Shown here piece after piece: positions 15,842 to 24,352 of a stretch of 64,000 nt of DNA; positions within the stretch are counted from its first letter, which is position 1, and each line of letters starts with the position of its first letter. Both the position numbers and the translations under genes were made by a program. Origin of the DNA: RGIG9060 sp052173655 (lineage in GTDB: Bacteria > Spirochaetota > Spirochaetia > Treponematales > Treponemataceae); NCBI GenBank assembly GCA_052173655.1, contig JBQMYD010000006.1, positions 1-64,000 of the forward strand, in the 5' to 3' direction. Under the pieces are notes generated by a model, which did no database searches, had not been told where the DNA came from, and saw only the letters and a list, made by a program, of their open reading frames with translations.

Positions 15842-15878
15842 AAACAGCCCAAAACTTTTGTTTTAGGGCTGTTTTTTT
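15842..15878. terminator. Bidirectional terminator between mglC and csrA
   Basis: AAACAGCCC (15842-15850) and GGGCTGTTT (near 15866-15874) form the stem, extended inward by AAAAC/GTTTT, with T-runs on both strands. It can serve both convergent operons. Confidence 0.8.
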
Positions 15879-15909
15879 TATCAAGCATTTTGCCAAATTT
15901 TTTAAAATC

Positions 15910-16137
15910 TTATTTATTTGAAAATAATTCCGATAAAAATTCTTTGCTATTCACAGAACTTGCAGCAAGTTTATTTTCATTTTGAATAGCATTAAAAACT
16001 TCCTGTCTGAAAACCTTAACCTCTTTTGGAGCTTCAACTCCTATTTTTACCTGTTCCCCACGGATTTCAATTATTGAAACAGTAATTTCTTCACCTATTT
16101 TTATTTTTTCATTAATTTTTCGAGTTAAAATCAGCAT
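15910..16137 (-). CDS. csrA: Carbon storage/translation regulator CsrA
   Basis: RNA-binding dimer of 75 residues that blocks ribosome access at GGA motifs. Seen: MLILTRKINEKIKIGEEITVSIIEIRGEQVKIGVEAPKEV, with the conserved LTR...I.IG and the IGV-AP core, and VFRQEV with the RNA-contacting arginine. The tail is longer and more polar than the 61-residue enterobacterial protein. The start overlaps the fliW stop by 7 nt, so the two antagonists are translationally coupled. Likely targets in this window are the two flaB leaders. Confidence 0.96.
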   Translation of the reverse strand: MLILTRKINEKIKIGEEITVSIIEIRGEQVKIGVEAPKEVKVFRQEVFNAIQNENKLAASSVNSKEFLSELFSNK

Positions 16138-16550
16138 TTTCCGCCGCCTTTTACAGAATCTGCACTAAGAATATGTTTTGTAGTCCATTTAGGATCAGAA
16201 AGAACAACTTGCATTCCCTGATTAGTATTTTTATTTATAACCAATGGCCCTTCAAGATTCGCCGTCAAATTTTTTCCATCTTTAGGAATTGTAATAATCG
16301 TTAAAACAACTACATCCGTAGGCGATAAAAGTCCGATTTGGCTCAAAGAATTATTATCTACATCCAATTCATAATCGTTAAAGAAAATGAACGGATCTAC
16401 AACAAGAAAAGCAAGAGATTTATCATCTTCCGACTGAAGCCACATAAACGGCTTAAATTCAGAATCAGCCAACTCAAAATGTTTGAAATTCTCAAAACCC
16501 AATAAACCAAAAGGAAACTCAATTTTTCTTTTTTCAAATTCCATACTCAT
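16131..16550 (-). CDS. fliW: Flagellar assembly factor FliW
   Basis: Protein of 139 residues with family motifs: FPFGLLGFENFKHFEL, FMWLQSEDDKSLAFLVVDPFIF and LTIITIPKDGKNLTANLEGPLVIN. FliW binds CsrA and also free flagellin; when flagellin accumulates, CsrA is released to repress flagellin translation. That circuit is established in B. subtilis and inferred here. Starts at ATG 16550 after GAGG; an alternative ATG lies two codons on. Coupled to csrA and 15 nt downstream of flgL. Confidence 0.95.
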   Translation of the reverse strand: MSMEFEKRKIEFPFGLLGFENFKHFELADSEFKPFMWLQSEDDKSLAFLVVDPFIFFNDYELDVDNNSLSQIGLLSPTDVVVLTIITIPKDGKNLTANLEGPLVINKNTNQGMQVVLSDPKWTTKHILSADSVKGGGKC

Positions 16551-16565
16551 TCTTATACCTCAATA

Positions 16566-17810
16566 TCAACGCATATAATTTAATAAACTGTTTTCATATA
16601 ATTTGCCGGCTGTATTCAGTGTAGCTTTTTGCATATAATCCATCATTTTCATATCCGTTAAAGTTTGCGTAAAATCCAAATCACCTTCTCTTGAAATCAT
16701 ATTGGTTCCGTTTACTTTGTTGGTTTCAGCCTTTGCAATATACAACTGAGCTCTTTCATAATTTGAACCGATTTTCGCTTCTTGTGTAATAAGATTATTC
16801 AATCCGCTGTCAATCGAGCCCAAAACTCTACTTCCTATAGATTCTGCATCTCCTCTTAACATGGCATTTCTTAATGCAATAACAGAATCAAAAACAGACC
16901 CGCCACTGACCCTAACAGAATCACTTAAATTATATGGCGGACGCTGAGAGGAATCTTTAATTACATCCAAATCTTTTAACGTTGTTCCGTTTTTATCTTC
17001 AAGCCATAACTGTCTTGAATCAGTTGTTGTAAGATTTAATCCTTTTGTAATAGGATCCAAAGTTGCTTTTACAGGAGTTCCGCTGGCATTTATTTTTGAA
17101 ATTATCGAATAAACATTATCACCTCTGTCAACATGTATGTTTACACCGTTGATATTGAAATCTCCGTTTTCTTTTGCCGAATAGGAACTTGTATCTGTAG
17201 AACTCAAAAGCTGCTGTTTTTCCGACCAAAAAATTGTATTTCCACTTTTATCTACGGGAACAAAAGATCTTTCATCAACTTCAAGTGTATTTTGACCTAT
17301 GGAACCGTTATATTTTACTTCGTTTATTAGAGGTTCTGAACTCCCCTCAACATGTTGAAATTCAACTTCAAAAGCAATGTTACTTGTTCTTGTTCCTGCA
17401 AAAACTCTATTTCCGTCAGGACCTATGGCATTTGCATTTTCCACGAGTTCTTTTAAAAGCTGGTCAACTTCAACTGCCATACTGTGTAAATCGTCCCTAT
17501 TGTAAACCCCGTTAGCACCATTTACTGCCAATTCTCTAATTCTTTGCATCACTTGAACAGACTGATTTACATATCCTTCAGTTACAGAAAAATCATCGCA
17601 AACGACTTTTGCATTTTTTTCAAATTGTTCAACTCTGCCCACATAAGACTGATAACGTACCAAATGACCTGCAGCAAGAGGATCATCTCTAAGTTCTTGT
17701 ATCCTATTTTGACTCCCAAGCTGATTATTTATCTTATTTATTTTAGATTCTTTTAATCTTAGATTGTACTGAACATCGTTATTTGCAGTATTGGAACTAA
17801 TTCTTTTCAT
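16566..17810 (-). CDS. flgL: Flagellar hook-filament junction protein FlgL (HAP3)
   Basis: Protein of 414 residues sharing flagellin-type termini: MKRISSNTANNDVQYNLR..., MQRIRELAVNGANGVYN, and a C-terminal GSNYERAQLYIAKAE with terminal coiled region ending MDYMQKATLNTAGKLYENSLLNYMR. The central domain contains a beta-rich insert. FlgL with FlgK joins the hook to the filament. Lies 14 nt after flgK in the same operon. Confidence 0.95.
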   Translation of the reverse strand: MKRISSNTANNDVQYNLRLKESKINKINNQLGSQNRIQELRDDPLAAGHLVRYQSYVGRVEQFEKNAKVVCDDFSVTEGYVNQSVQVMQRIRELAVNGANGVYNRDDLHSMAVEVDQLLKELVENANAIGPDGNRVFAGTRTSNIAFEVEFQHVEGSSEPLINEVKYNGSIGQNTLEVDERSFVPVDKSGNTIFWSEKQQLLSSTDTSSYSAKENGDFNINGVNIHVDRGDNVYSIISKINASGTPVKATLDPITKGLNLTTTDSRQLWLEDKNGTTLKDLDVIKDSSQRPPYNLSDSVRVSGGSVFDSVIALRNAMLRGDAESIGSRVLGSIDSGLNNLITQEAKIGSNYERAQLYIAKAETNKVNGTNMISREGDLDFTQTLTDMKMMDYMQKATLNTAGKLYENSLLNYMR

Positions 17811-17824
17811 AATTTAACTCCGGT

Positions 17825-19699
17825 TTAAACACCTAGACGGTTAATAATAGTATCAAGCATTTCATCAACTACCGTAACGTATTTTGCAGCCGCATTGTAG
17901 CCATGTTGAAACTTTAAAATATCTGCCAACTCTTCATCAATGTTTACTCCACTGATAGAATCTCTTAAACTTCGTAAATCATCCATAATTTTTATTTGAG
18001 TTTCATGATTAATCATTGCCTGCTCGCCTTTTAAGCCTGCATTAGTTACAGTTTCGGCAAAATAATCATCAAAAGTCTTATTCTCACCGATCATAACACC
18101 CGTATTTCTTAAAGATGCTATTTCTAAAGCCGCAGAACCGTCTCCGGGCTCTACAGTACCGTCATGCTGAACAAAACCTGCTCCAATGGATTTTACATCA
18201 TTTTTTATACGTGAATTTATAGCAATGTAGCAAGAAGGATTATATACCGGTGATACCGAATAAAAAGATGAGTCATTCAATTTTTCAACGGCATTTGCTT
18301 GTCCATAATCGTAAGCACCTTCTTCACCCTGTAGCGATAACAGTCCTGCATATCCTGTCAAAAAATATCCGGAATCTTCCAGATGTCTGATTACAAAATC
18401 AGGATTTTCCGAATCCGAAGAAATTCCTCCTTTCAAAACAAGTCTGTTATTTTTATCAAGATACGCTTTTACTTCACTTTCAGAATCATTAATCCTGTTT
18501 ATGACAGTTTCGACTGTATCTGTATGAAAATAAGAAATTTCCACATTTCCATTTTTTCCGTTAAAAATCATAGAACCTTCTATTCCTATTTGATCTTGAT
18601 TTTTTAAAGAATTGGAACCGGTCATTCTAAAAATCATGGAAGTATCCTCTACTCCATCTCCATCCCTGTCAAAATTACCAAGTGCATTTGTTACAAACGG
18701 CTGTTCCACAAAAAAATCAATACCGCTAACACCGTTGCTTCCGGCAGCACTTCTGTGTATATTGTTCACCAAATCCATAAAATTCATTGTCATAGAATTT
18801 AAAGATTGAATTTCGTTTCTTATATCCACATCACGCAATTCAATTAAAGCCCCGAGAGAACCTCCCGATATTTGTGCATTATTTTGTGTATCAGCCCAAA
18901 TAACTTTACCGTATCCGCTCCCGTCAGTCACTGTTTTTACATCAAGATTTCTGGCTTTTTCGCCTTGAACCAAAATATGACCGTCAATATGAATCATAAA
19001 TTCATCAGGATCTCTGTAATCTTGAGTAACATTTGCAATTTGTGAAATTTTTTCACAAAGCAAATCCCTTCTATCAAGTAAATCATTGGGATTATCTCCC
19101 ATTGCTTTTGATTTTTCAATTTCTACATTTAACTGAGCAATTTGATTTGCATACGAATTAAGCTGTCTTACTTGACCTTCAATATCATTGTTCAAAATAT
19201 TGCCGATTCCCTCTAAGTCGGTGTAGCGTTGTTTTATTGAATCTACCAAAGTTTCTCCTCTGGTAAGAATTGCCTGACGTGCCGGTTTTGAATCCGGATA
19301 TAAAGAAAGTTCCTGCCAAGACTGCCAAAACTTGTCCATATTTGTTCTTATGGAAATATCTTGCGGTTCATTATAAATACTTTCAATCATCACATAATAA
19401 TTATCTCTGGTCTTCCAATAAGTTTCCTTATTCGTCTGAGCTATAATCTTTGAATCAATAAATTCATCTCTGACTCTTTCCACGCTTTGTGCACAAATAC
19501 CTTGTCCTATTTGTCCCGGAACTTCCGCACGGCTTAAATCCGGTCTGTAAAGAGGATCAAAAGCCTTTAAGTGAACTCTTTGTCTTGAATATCCTTCCGT
19601 ATCTGCATTTGAAATATTGTGACCTGCAGTTTCAATGGACATACTTTGAGCCATTAAACTTCTTTTTCCAACTTCAATTCCTGAAAAACTGTTTCCCAT
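17825..19699 (-). CDS. flgK: Flagellar hook-associated protein FlgK (HAP1)
   Basis: Protein of 624 residues. The N-terminus has the rod/hook signature (SIETAGHNISNADTEGYSRQRVHLKAFDP) and the C-terminus the FlgK end (SGVNIDEELADILKFQHGYNAAAKYVTVVDEMLDTIINRLGV). Forms the first hook-filament junction layer. The central region (about 330-470) includes GSNGVSGIDFF and NFDRDGDGVEDTS, an Asp-rich loop that could bind calcium. Start ATG preceded by GAGGTA. Downstream of the FlgN-like gene. Confidence 0.96.
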   Translation of the reverse strand: MGNSFSGIEVGKRSLMAQSMSIETAGHNISNADTEGYSRQRVHLKAFDPLYRPDLSRAEVPGQIGQGICAQSVERVRDEFIDSKIIAQTNKETYWKTRDNYYVMIESIYNEPQDISIRTNMDKFWQSWQELSLYPDSKPARQAILTRGETLVDSIKQRYTDLEGIGNILNNDIEGQVRQLNSYANQIAQLNVEIEKSKAMGDNPNDLLDRRDLLCEKISQIANVTQDYRDPDEFMIHIDGHILVQGEKARNLDVKTVTDGSGYGKVIWADTQNNAQISGGSLGALIELRDVDIRNEIQSLNSMTMNFMDLVNNIHRSAAGSNGVSGIDFFVEQPFVTNALGNFDRDGDGVEDTSMIFRMTGSNSLKNQDQIGIEGSMIFNGKNGNVEISYFHTDTVETVINRINDSESEVKAYLDKNNRLVLKGGISSDSENPDFVIRHLEDSGYFLTGYAGLLSLQGEEGAYDYGQANAVEKLNDSSFYSVSPVYNPSCYIAINSRIKNDVKSIGAGFVQHDGTVEPGDGSAALEIASLRNTGVMIGENKTFDDYFAETVTNAGLKGEQAMINHETQIKIMDDLRSLRDSISGVNIDEELADILKFQHGYNAAAKYVTVVDEMLDTIINRLGV

Positions 19700-19710
19700 A
19701 TCTTTACCTC

Positions 19711-20208
19711 TTACATCACAGCATTCAAAACAATACTGTTAGGATTATTTTTTACCAAAGTACCGTTTTTTGAATATAAGACATTCTTGCGTTGAGGAAG
19801 AACTTTATCAAATATTCCCTGAACAAAATTGTTTGTAATTTTTACATAATCGAACAAAGCTTTGTTTTCTATTTTGGACTTTATAAGTTTTCTTTTTACA
19901 TCTGTATATAGAGATGATAAATTCTGAGAAAGTATTTTATCGTCAATTTTTGCTGCCATTTTGTAAAAATCAGAATTACTGCCAATACATAATTTTTTCA
20001 TAAGTGTTTTCAATTTTTCATCAACAAGAGCGAATCTTACAGTTAATTCATTTATTTTTGTTATTGAAGATTCCAATGAATCCCAATTTTTTCCGACAAC
20101 TGAATTTCTGATAGTATTTTGAGATTCAGAAAGTACATCTAACATTTCATTTTCAAGCTTTAATAAAGAAAAAATTTCATTAGCATCGTAATTGTTTATA
20201 AAATCCAT
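19711..20208 (-). CDS. FlgN-like export chaperone for hook-associated proteins
   Basis: Protein of 165 residues, predicted all-helical, starting MDFINNYDANEIFSLLKLENEM. The start at 20208 is chosen over an in-frame ATG ten codons upstream because GAGGTG lies just before it. FlgN proteins are small helical chaperones for FlgK and FlgL, and their genes commonly precede flgK. Sequence similarity in this family is weak, so identification rests on helical content, size and operon position. First gene of the flgN-flgK-flgL-fliW-csrA operon. Confidence 0.7.
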   Translation of the reverse strand: MDFINNYDANEIFSLLKLENEMLDVLSESQNTIRNSVVGKNWDSLESSITKINELTVRFALVDEKLKTLMKKLCIGSNSDFYKMAAKIDDKILSQNLSSLYTDVKRKLIKSKIENKALFDYVKITNNFVQGIFDKVLPQRKNVLYSKNGTLVKNNPNSIVLNAVM

Positions 20209-20318
20209 AGAACACCTCAATTTATTATCGGAAATCAAAAAAAACTCTTTAGAAATTAATTTTTTTATACATTTGTGGTTTTATATAAAATTTTCATAAA
20301 AAAGAATAAAAGTTTTAG

Positions 20319-20348
20319 TTGACATAGTTATAAAAAATTTGATATCAT
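20319..20348 (+). promoter_or_regulatory. Promoter of the tRNA cluster
   Basis: TTGACA (20319-20324) and TATCAT (20343-20348), with an upstream TG at 20340-20341 forming an extended -10; the spacer is 18 nt. Confidence 0.6.
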
Positions 20349-20364
20349 CAGTTGATCGTGGTAT

Positions 20365-20437
20365 GGTGCCTGTAGTTCAGGGGTAGAGCGCCAGATTGTG
20401 GATCTGGTTGTCGTGGGTTCAAATCCCATCAGGCACC
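20365..20437 (+). tRNA. tRNA-His (anticodon GTG)
   Basis: Acceptor GTGCCTG/CAGGCAC with the extra 5' G at 20365 pairing with discriminator C 20437, a tRNA-His identity element. Anticodon loop TTGTGGA; T-arm GTTCAAAT. CCA is not encoded. Confidence 0.95.
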
Positions 20438-20465
20438 CCGAAGCTGTTTTATACAGCTGGTAAAT

Positions 20466-20539
20466 GCGTTTGTAGCTCAGCTGGATAGAGCGTCGGACTT
20501 CGAATCCGCAGGTCGCACGTTCGAATCGTGTCAGACGCA
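20466..20539 (+). tRNA. tRNA-Arg (anticodon TCG)
   Basis: Acceptor GCGTTTG/CAGACGC with one G-U pair, anticodon loop CTTCGAA, T-loop GTTCGAAT, discriminator A. CCA not encoded. Confidence 0.93.
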
Positions 20540-20557
20540 GTTTGTAAAAAAAAATTT

Positions 20558-20630
20558 GGGCGACTAGCTCAGCTGGTAGAGCAACAGACTCTTAATCTGT
20601 GGGTCCGGAGTTCGATCCTCCGGTCGCTCA
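20558..20630 (+). tRNA. tRNA-Lys (anticodon CTT)
   Basis: Acceptor GGGCGAC/GTCGCTC with one G-U pair, anticodon stem ACAGA/TCTGT and loop CTCTTAA, T-loop GTTCGATC, discriminator A. CCA not encoded. Confidence 0.94.
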
Positions 20631-20683
20631 ATAATTTTTCTTTTTTCAGTTTTAAAACTGTATATTAGGAAAAATTCTTGCAC

Positions 20684-20712
20684 TTGACTAAACTTTGTAA
20701 ATAAATTATATT
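20684..20712 (+). promoter_or_regulatory. Promoter of tRNA-Leu/tRNA-Gly
   Basis: TTGACT (20684-20689), exactly 17-nt spacer, TATATT (20707-20712); start predicted about 10 nt before tRNA-Leu. Confidence 0.75.
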
Positions 20713-20730
20713 TGCATAGGTTCGCAGCAT

Positions 20731-20811
20731 GCGAGAGTGGTGAAATTGGCAGACACGCTAGACTTAGGATCTAGTGCCCTAGGCATGAGGGTTCGAGTCC
20801 CTCCTTTCGCA
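20731..20811 (+). tRNA. tRNA-Leu (anticodon TAG)
   Basis: Acceptor GCGAGAG/CTTTCGC, anticodon stem CTAGA/TCTAG with loop CTTAGGA, a long variable arm typical of leucine tRNA, T-loop GTTCGAGT, discriminator A. CCA not encoded. Confidence 0.94.
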
Positions 20812-20832
20812 CTAAAAGTGTATGAAAGTTTT

Positions 20833-20904
20833 GCGGAAATAGCTCAGGGGTAGAGCGCCACCTTGCCAAGGTGGATGTCGCGGGTTCAAATCCCGTTTTC
20901 CGCT
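20833..20904 (+). tRNA. tRNA-Gly (anticodon GCC)
   Basis: Acceptor GCGGAAA/TTTCCGC, anticodon loop TTGCCAA, T-loop GTTCAAAT, discriminator T. CCA not encoded. Confidence 0.94.
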
Positions 20905-20910
20905 CAAGCA

Positions 20911-20945
20911 AAGGCGATTCGGAGAAATCTGGATCGCCTTTTTTT
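20911..20945 (+). terminator. Terminator after the tRNA cluster
   Basis: AAGGCGAT (20911-20918) pairs with ATCGCCTT (20933-20940), followed by a T-run. Confidence 0.8.
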
Positions 20946-20987
20946 ATTAAAAATAAAAAAGCCTTTGGGCAAAAAAAGGAACATAAA

Positions 20988-22358
20988 ATGAAAGTTACAA
21001 AAGAATTTGAAAAACTTGAAAATTCGTCGGTAAAGCTTACTGTAACGGTAGGTAAGACAGACGTAGCTGAAAACTACACAAAAACCTTAACAAAGTATTC
21101 AAAGGAACTCCAGCTTCCGGGTTTCCGAAAAGGAAAAGTTCCGGTTTCGGTTCTTGAACGAAAATACGGCAAGGCTATTAAAAATGAAGTTGCAGGAACT
21201 TTAATGGATCAGGCACTTCAGATTATTTTTGAAGAACTTGATAAGGATAAGTCCGATATGCGTCCTTTGGCATACTCTCAACCGATAATTGACGAAATTC
21301 CGGATTTAGATGTTACAAGTAATTTTACATTCACGGTACAATATGATGTCATGCCTTTAGTGAAAGTTGAGGATTTTTCAGGCATTGAAGTTAAAGAAGC
21401 TCAAGTTGAAATAAAAGAAGACGATCTAAAAGAAGAACTGGAAGCAATTAGAGAAAGAAATGCTATGGTCATTGATAAAAAAGATTCGGACAGTGCTGCA
21501 AAAGGTGATATTGTTACGATTGACTACTGCGAACTTGATGAAAAAGGCGAAGAACTGGATGGAAGTAAACGAGAAGGTTTTGTATTTACCATAGGAACCG
21601 GGGAAAATATTTACAAAATTGATGATGAAATCATCGGCATGAAAAAAGATGAAACAAAACGCATCAGCAAGACTTTCCCTCAAGATTTTGCAGATAAAGA
21701 ACTTGCAGGAAAAACAAAAGAAATCAGTGTAAAAGTTAGTGCATTAAAGGTTCGCCAACTACCGGATCTTGATGATGAACTTGCACAAGATGTTAATGAA
21801 AAATACAAAACTCTTGACGATCTTAAAAACGACATCAAAAAGAATATGCAAACAAATCTTTCAAAACGCATAAGAGAAATGAAAATCAATTCAATGCTTG
21901 AACAGCTTATTGAAAAATATCCGGTAACGATTCCTGAATCTATGCTTAGAATAGAATTGGAACAAAGATGGAGGATGATGGCTCAACAATTCCAGTGTTC
22001 CGTTGAACAGTTAGAAAAATTTATGACATCTTCGGGACAGAAAAAAGAAGATCTCCTTAAAGAATGGTCTTCTGATGCTGAAAAAAACCTTAAAAGCAGG
22101 GTTATTATCGAATCTTTGTTAAAAGAAAAAACATATGAAGTTTCTGATGAAGAAATTGAAGCTGAATATGAACGAATTGCTCAAAATGCAGGAATGAGTG
22201 TTGAAGATGTCAAAAAACACTATGCACAAGATGCAAGAGCTAAGGAATACATTACAGACGAAATAAAAGAGCAAAAGCTTTATGATGAAATGTTTTCAAA
22301 AATAAAGATTTCAAAGGGTGAAAAATTAAGTTTTGCAGAACTTTTTAAGAGAAACTAA
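20988..22358 (+). CDS. tig: Trigger factor (ribosome-associated chaperone, PPIase)
   Basis: Protein of 456 residues. N-terminal ribosome-binding domain (about 1-150) contains the signature PGFRKGKVPVSVLERKYG; a central FKBP-type PPIase domain (about 165-250) has AAKGDIVTIDY and FTIGTGENIYKIDDEIIGMKKDE; the C-terminal helical chaperone region fills the rest. It shields nascent chains at the ribosome exit. The frame is open back to 20871 inside tRNA-Gly, so the start is placed at ATG 20988, preceded by AAGGAA. First gene of tig-clpP-clpX, a widespread bacterial order. Confidence 0.96.
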   Translation: MKVTKEFEKLENSSVKLTVTVGKTDVAENYTKTLTKYSKELQLPGFRKGKVPVSVLERKYGKAIKNEVAGTLMDQALQIIFEELDKDKSDMRPLAYSQPIIDEIPDLDVTSNFTFTVQYDVMPLVKVEDFSGIEVKEAQVEIKEDDLKEELEAIRERNAMVIDKKDSDSAAKGDIVTIDYCELDEKGEELDGSKREGFVFTIGTGENIYKIDDEIIGMKKDETKRISKTFPQDFADKELAGKTKEISVKVSALKVRQLPDLDDELAQDVNEKYKTLDDLKNDIKKNMQTNLSKRIREMKINSMLEQLIEKYPVTIPESMLRIELEQRWRMMAQQFQCSVEQLEKFMTSSGQKKEDLLKEWSSDAEKNLKSRVIIESLLKEKTYEVSDEEIEAEYERIAQNAGMSVEDVKKHYAQDARAKEYITDEIKEQKLYDEMFSKIKISKGEKLSFAELFKRN

Positions 22359-22405
22359 CTGAACCTTAATCACCTATGTGATATAAAAAAATTTGGAGCA
22401 ATGAT

Positions 22406-23011
22406 ATGAATGAACATATGAACACTCTAGTTCCGTACGTTATAGAACAGACAGGTAACGGAGAGAGAAGTTACGATATTTTTTCTCGCTTATTGAAAGA
22501 AAGAATTATCTTTGTTGATGGTGAAATAAATGATGCAACTGCAGATCTGGTCGTTGCCCAAATTTTGTTTTTAGAGTCTCAAAGTTCCAATAAAGACATT
22601 TCAATGTACATAAATACACCCGGAGGTTCGGTAACTGCAGGGCTTGCAATTTATGATACTATGCAATATGTAAGTTGCGATATCAGCACAATTTGCATGG
22701 GACAAGCTGCCAGCATGGGAGCAATTCTTCTTGCAGGCGGAACAAAGGGAAAAAGAATCGCCCTCCCCTCTTCAAGAGTCATGATTCATCAACCTTGGGG
22801 CGGAGCACAAGGACAGTCCACAGATATTTCCATTCAAGCCAAAGAAATTTTACGTTTAAAAAATATTTGTACAAACTATTTAAGTGAATGTACCGGCAAG
22901 AAAAAGGAAATAGTTGCAACCGACATGGAAAGAGATTTTTATATGTCGCCTGAAGAAGCAATAAAATACGGAATCATCGATGAAATTATGAATAGGAGAA
23001 AAAAGCAGTGA
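22406..23011 (+). CDS. clpP: ATP-dependent Clp protease proteolytic subunit ClpP
   Basis: Serine protease subunit of 201 residues that forms the tetradecameric barrel. Catalytic triad segments are seen: Ser in GQAASMGAILLAGG, His in RVMIHQPWGG, and Asp in the MERDFYMSPEEA segment. N-terminal axial-loop region is LVPYVIEQTGNGERSYDIFSRLLKERI. GGAG precedes the start, and the stop overlaps the clpX start. Pairs with ClpX encoded next. Confidence 0.97.
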   Translation: MNEHMNTLVPYVIEQTGNGERSYDIFSRLLKERIIFVDGEINDATADLVVAQILFLESQSSNKDISMYINTPGGSVTAGLAIYDTMQYVSCDISTICMGQAASMGAILLAGGTKGKRIALPSSRVMIHQPWGGAQGQSTDISIQAKEILRLKNICTNYLSECTGKKKEIVATDMERDFYMSPEEAIKYGIIDEIMNRRKKQ

Positions 23012-24300
23012 TGTCTCATGATTCAAAATCAAAACTTATTTGTTCGTATTGTGGAAAAGTTGAAAGTTCAAAAAAGCCTCTGATACCGTCTCCTTCAGCA
23101 AAGGGTGTTGCAATATGTTCTTCATGTGTAGAAATGTGCAAAAAAATTTTTGAAAGCGATTACAATGCAGAACTTTCGAACTCTACTAATTCGCTAAAAA
23201 TCGATATGTCAAAAATTCCTTCCCCAAAAGAGTTTAAAGAACACCTCGATCGATATGTAATAGGACAAGATTATGCTAAAAAAGTTTTGTCCGTAGCTGT
23301 ATACAATCATTACAAGAGGATGAGTTTAGGACGTTTTGAGGATACAGAAGATGATGTGGATATTGAAAAATCAAATATTTTACTTGTAGGACCTACAGGA
23401 AGCGGAAAAACTTTGCTTGCAAAAACACTTGCAAAAAAATTAAATGTTCCGTTTGCAATAGCAGATGCAACGACTTTAACGGAAGCAGGTTACGTAGGAG
23501 AAGATGTAGAAAATGTCCTTTTAAAGCTTATACAAGCCGCAGACGGCAATATTAAAGCAGCTGAAAAAGGTATTATCTTCATCGATGAAATAGACAAAAT
23601 TGCCCGAAAATCTGAGAACACATCTATTACAAGAGATGTTTCAGGAGAAGGTGTACAGCAAGCGTTATTAAAAATTATTGAAGGAACAGTTGCCAGCGTT
23701 CCACCACAAGGCGGGAGAAAGCATCCAAACCAAGAAATGCTCCAAATAGATACAACGAATATCTTGTTTATTTGTGGAGGAGCTTTTGTAGGATTGGAAA
23801 ATATCGTAGAAAGCAGAATCCATCAACACGCTATCGGTTTTGGAGCAACAATCAATTCTTTAACAGAATCGGAAAAAGCCGAATTGCTTAATCAGGTAAT
23901 CCCTGATGATTTTGTAAAATTTGGACTTATTCCCGAACTTATTGGACGAATGCCGATTTCTTGTGCCTTAAAAGAACTTACTAAAGAAGATCTAAAAATA
24001 ATACTTACAGAACCTAAAAATTCTATTGTAAAACAATTTAAAGCATCATTTAAAATGGATAATGTCGATTTATCTTTTTCAGAAGATGCCATTGAAGAAA
24101 TAGCAGGAATTGCAATAGAAAGAAAAACCGGTGCACGAGGTTTGAGATCTATCGTTGAAAATCTTTTAATGGATATTATGTTTGAGATTCCGTCTATAAG
24201 AGGAAATAAAGTTCTTGAAATCACAAAAGAAATGGTACAAGACAATCAAAAACTGAATGCAGACGTTTTGATTGATAGAAAAGTCTGTCAGGTATCATAA
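23008..24300 (+). CDS. clpX: ATP-dependent Clp protease ATPase subunit ClpX
   Basis: AAA+ unfoldase of 430 residues. N-terminal zinc-binding domain has CSYCGK and CSSCVEMC; the AAA+ core has Walker A GPTGSGKT, Walker B IIFIDEIDKI, GYVGEDVE pore-loop region and sensor-2 GARGLRSI. Feeds substrates to ClpP. Translation may begin at GTG 23008 or ATG 23011, which are adjacent; AGGAG at about 22995 suits either. Overlaps clpP by 1-4 nt. Confidence 0.96.
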   Translation: MMSHDSKSKLICSYCGKVESSKKPLIPSPSAKGVAICSSCVEMCKKIFESDYNAELSNSTNSLKIDMSKIPSPKEFKEHLDRYVIGQDYAKKVLSVAVYNHYKRMSLGRFEDTEDDVDIEKSNILLVGPTGSGKTLLAKTLAKKLNVPFAIADATTLTEAGYVGEDVENVLLKLIQAADGNIKAAEKGIIFIDEIDKIARKSENTSITRDVSGEGVQQALLKIIEGTVASVPPQGGRKHPNQEMLQIDTTNILFICGGAFVGLENIVESRIHQHAIGFGATINSLTESEKAELLNQVIPDDFVKFGLIPELIGRMPISCALKELTKEDLKIILTEPKNSIVKQFKASFKMDNVDLSFSEDAIEEIAGIAIERKTGARGLRSIVENLLMDIMFEIPSIRGNKVLEITKEMVQDNQKLNADVLIDRKVCQVS

Positions 24301-24310
24301 GTAATAAGAT

Positions 24311-24349
24311 GTCGATATAGCATAGAAAATTTATTTATGCTATATTGAC
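24311..24349. repeat. 14-bp palindrome overlapping the helicase promoter
   Basis: GTCGATATAGCATA (24311-24324) and TATGCTATATTGAC (24336-24349) are complementary over 14 bp with one G-U/mismatch, loop 11 nt. The right arm contains the extended -10 TGCTATATT for the helicase gene and ends 3 nt before its ATG. It could be a clpX terminator without a T-run, or a DNA operator for a dimeric regulator. Confidence 0.6.
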
Positions 24350-24352
24350 CGC

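Noticed and set aside
20871..20987. Trigger factor start inside tRNA-Gly
   Set aside because: Overlaps the tRNA and its terminator; the family N-terminus begins at 20988.
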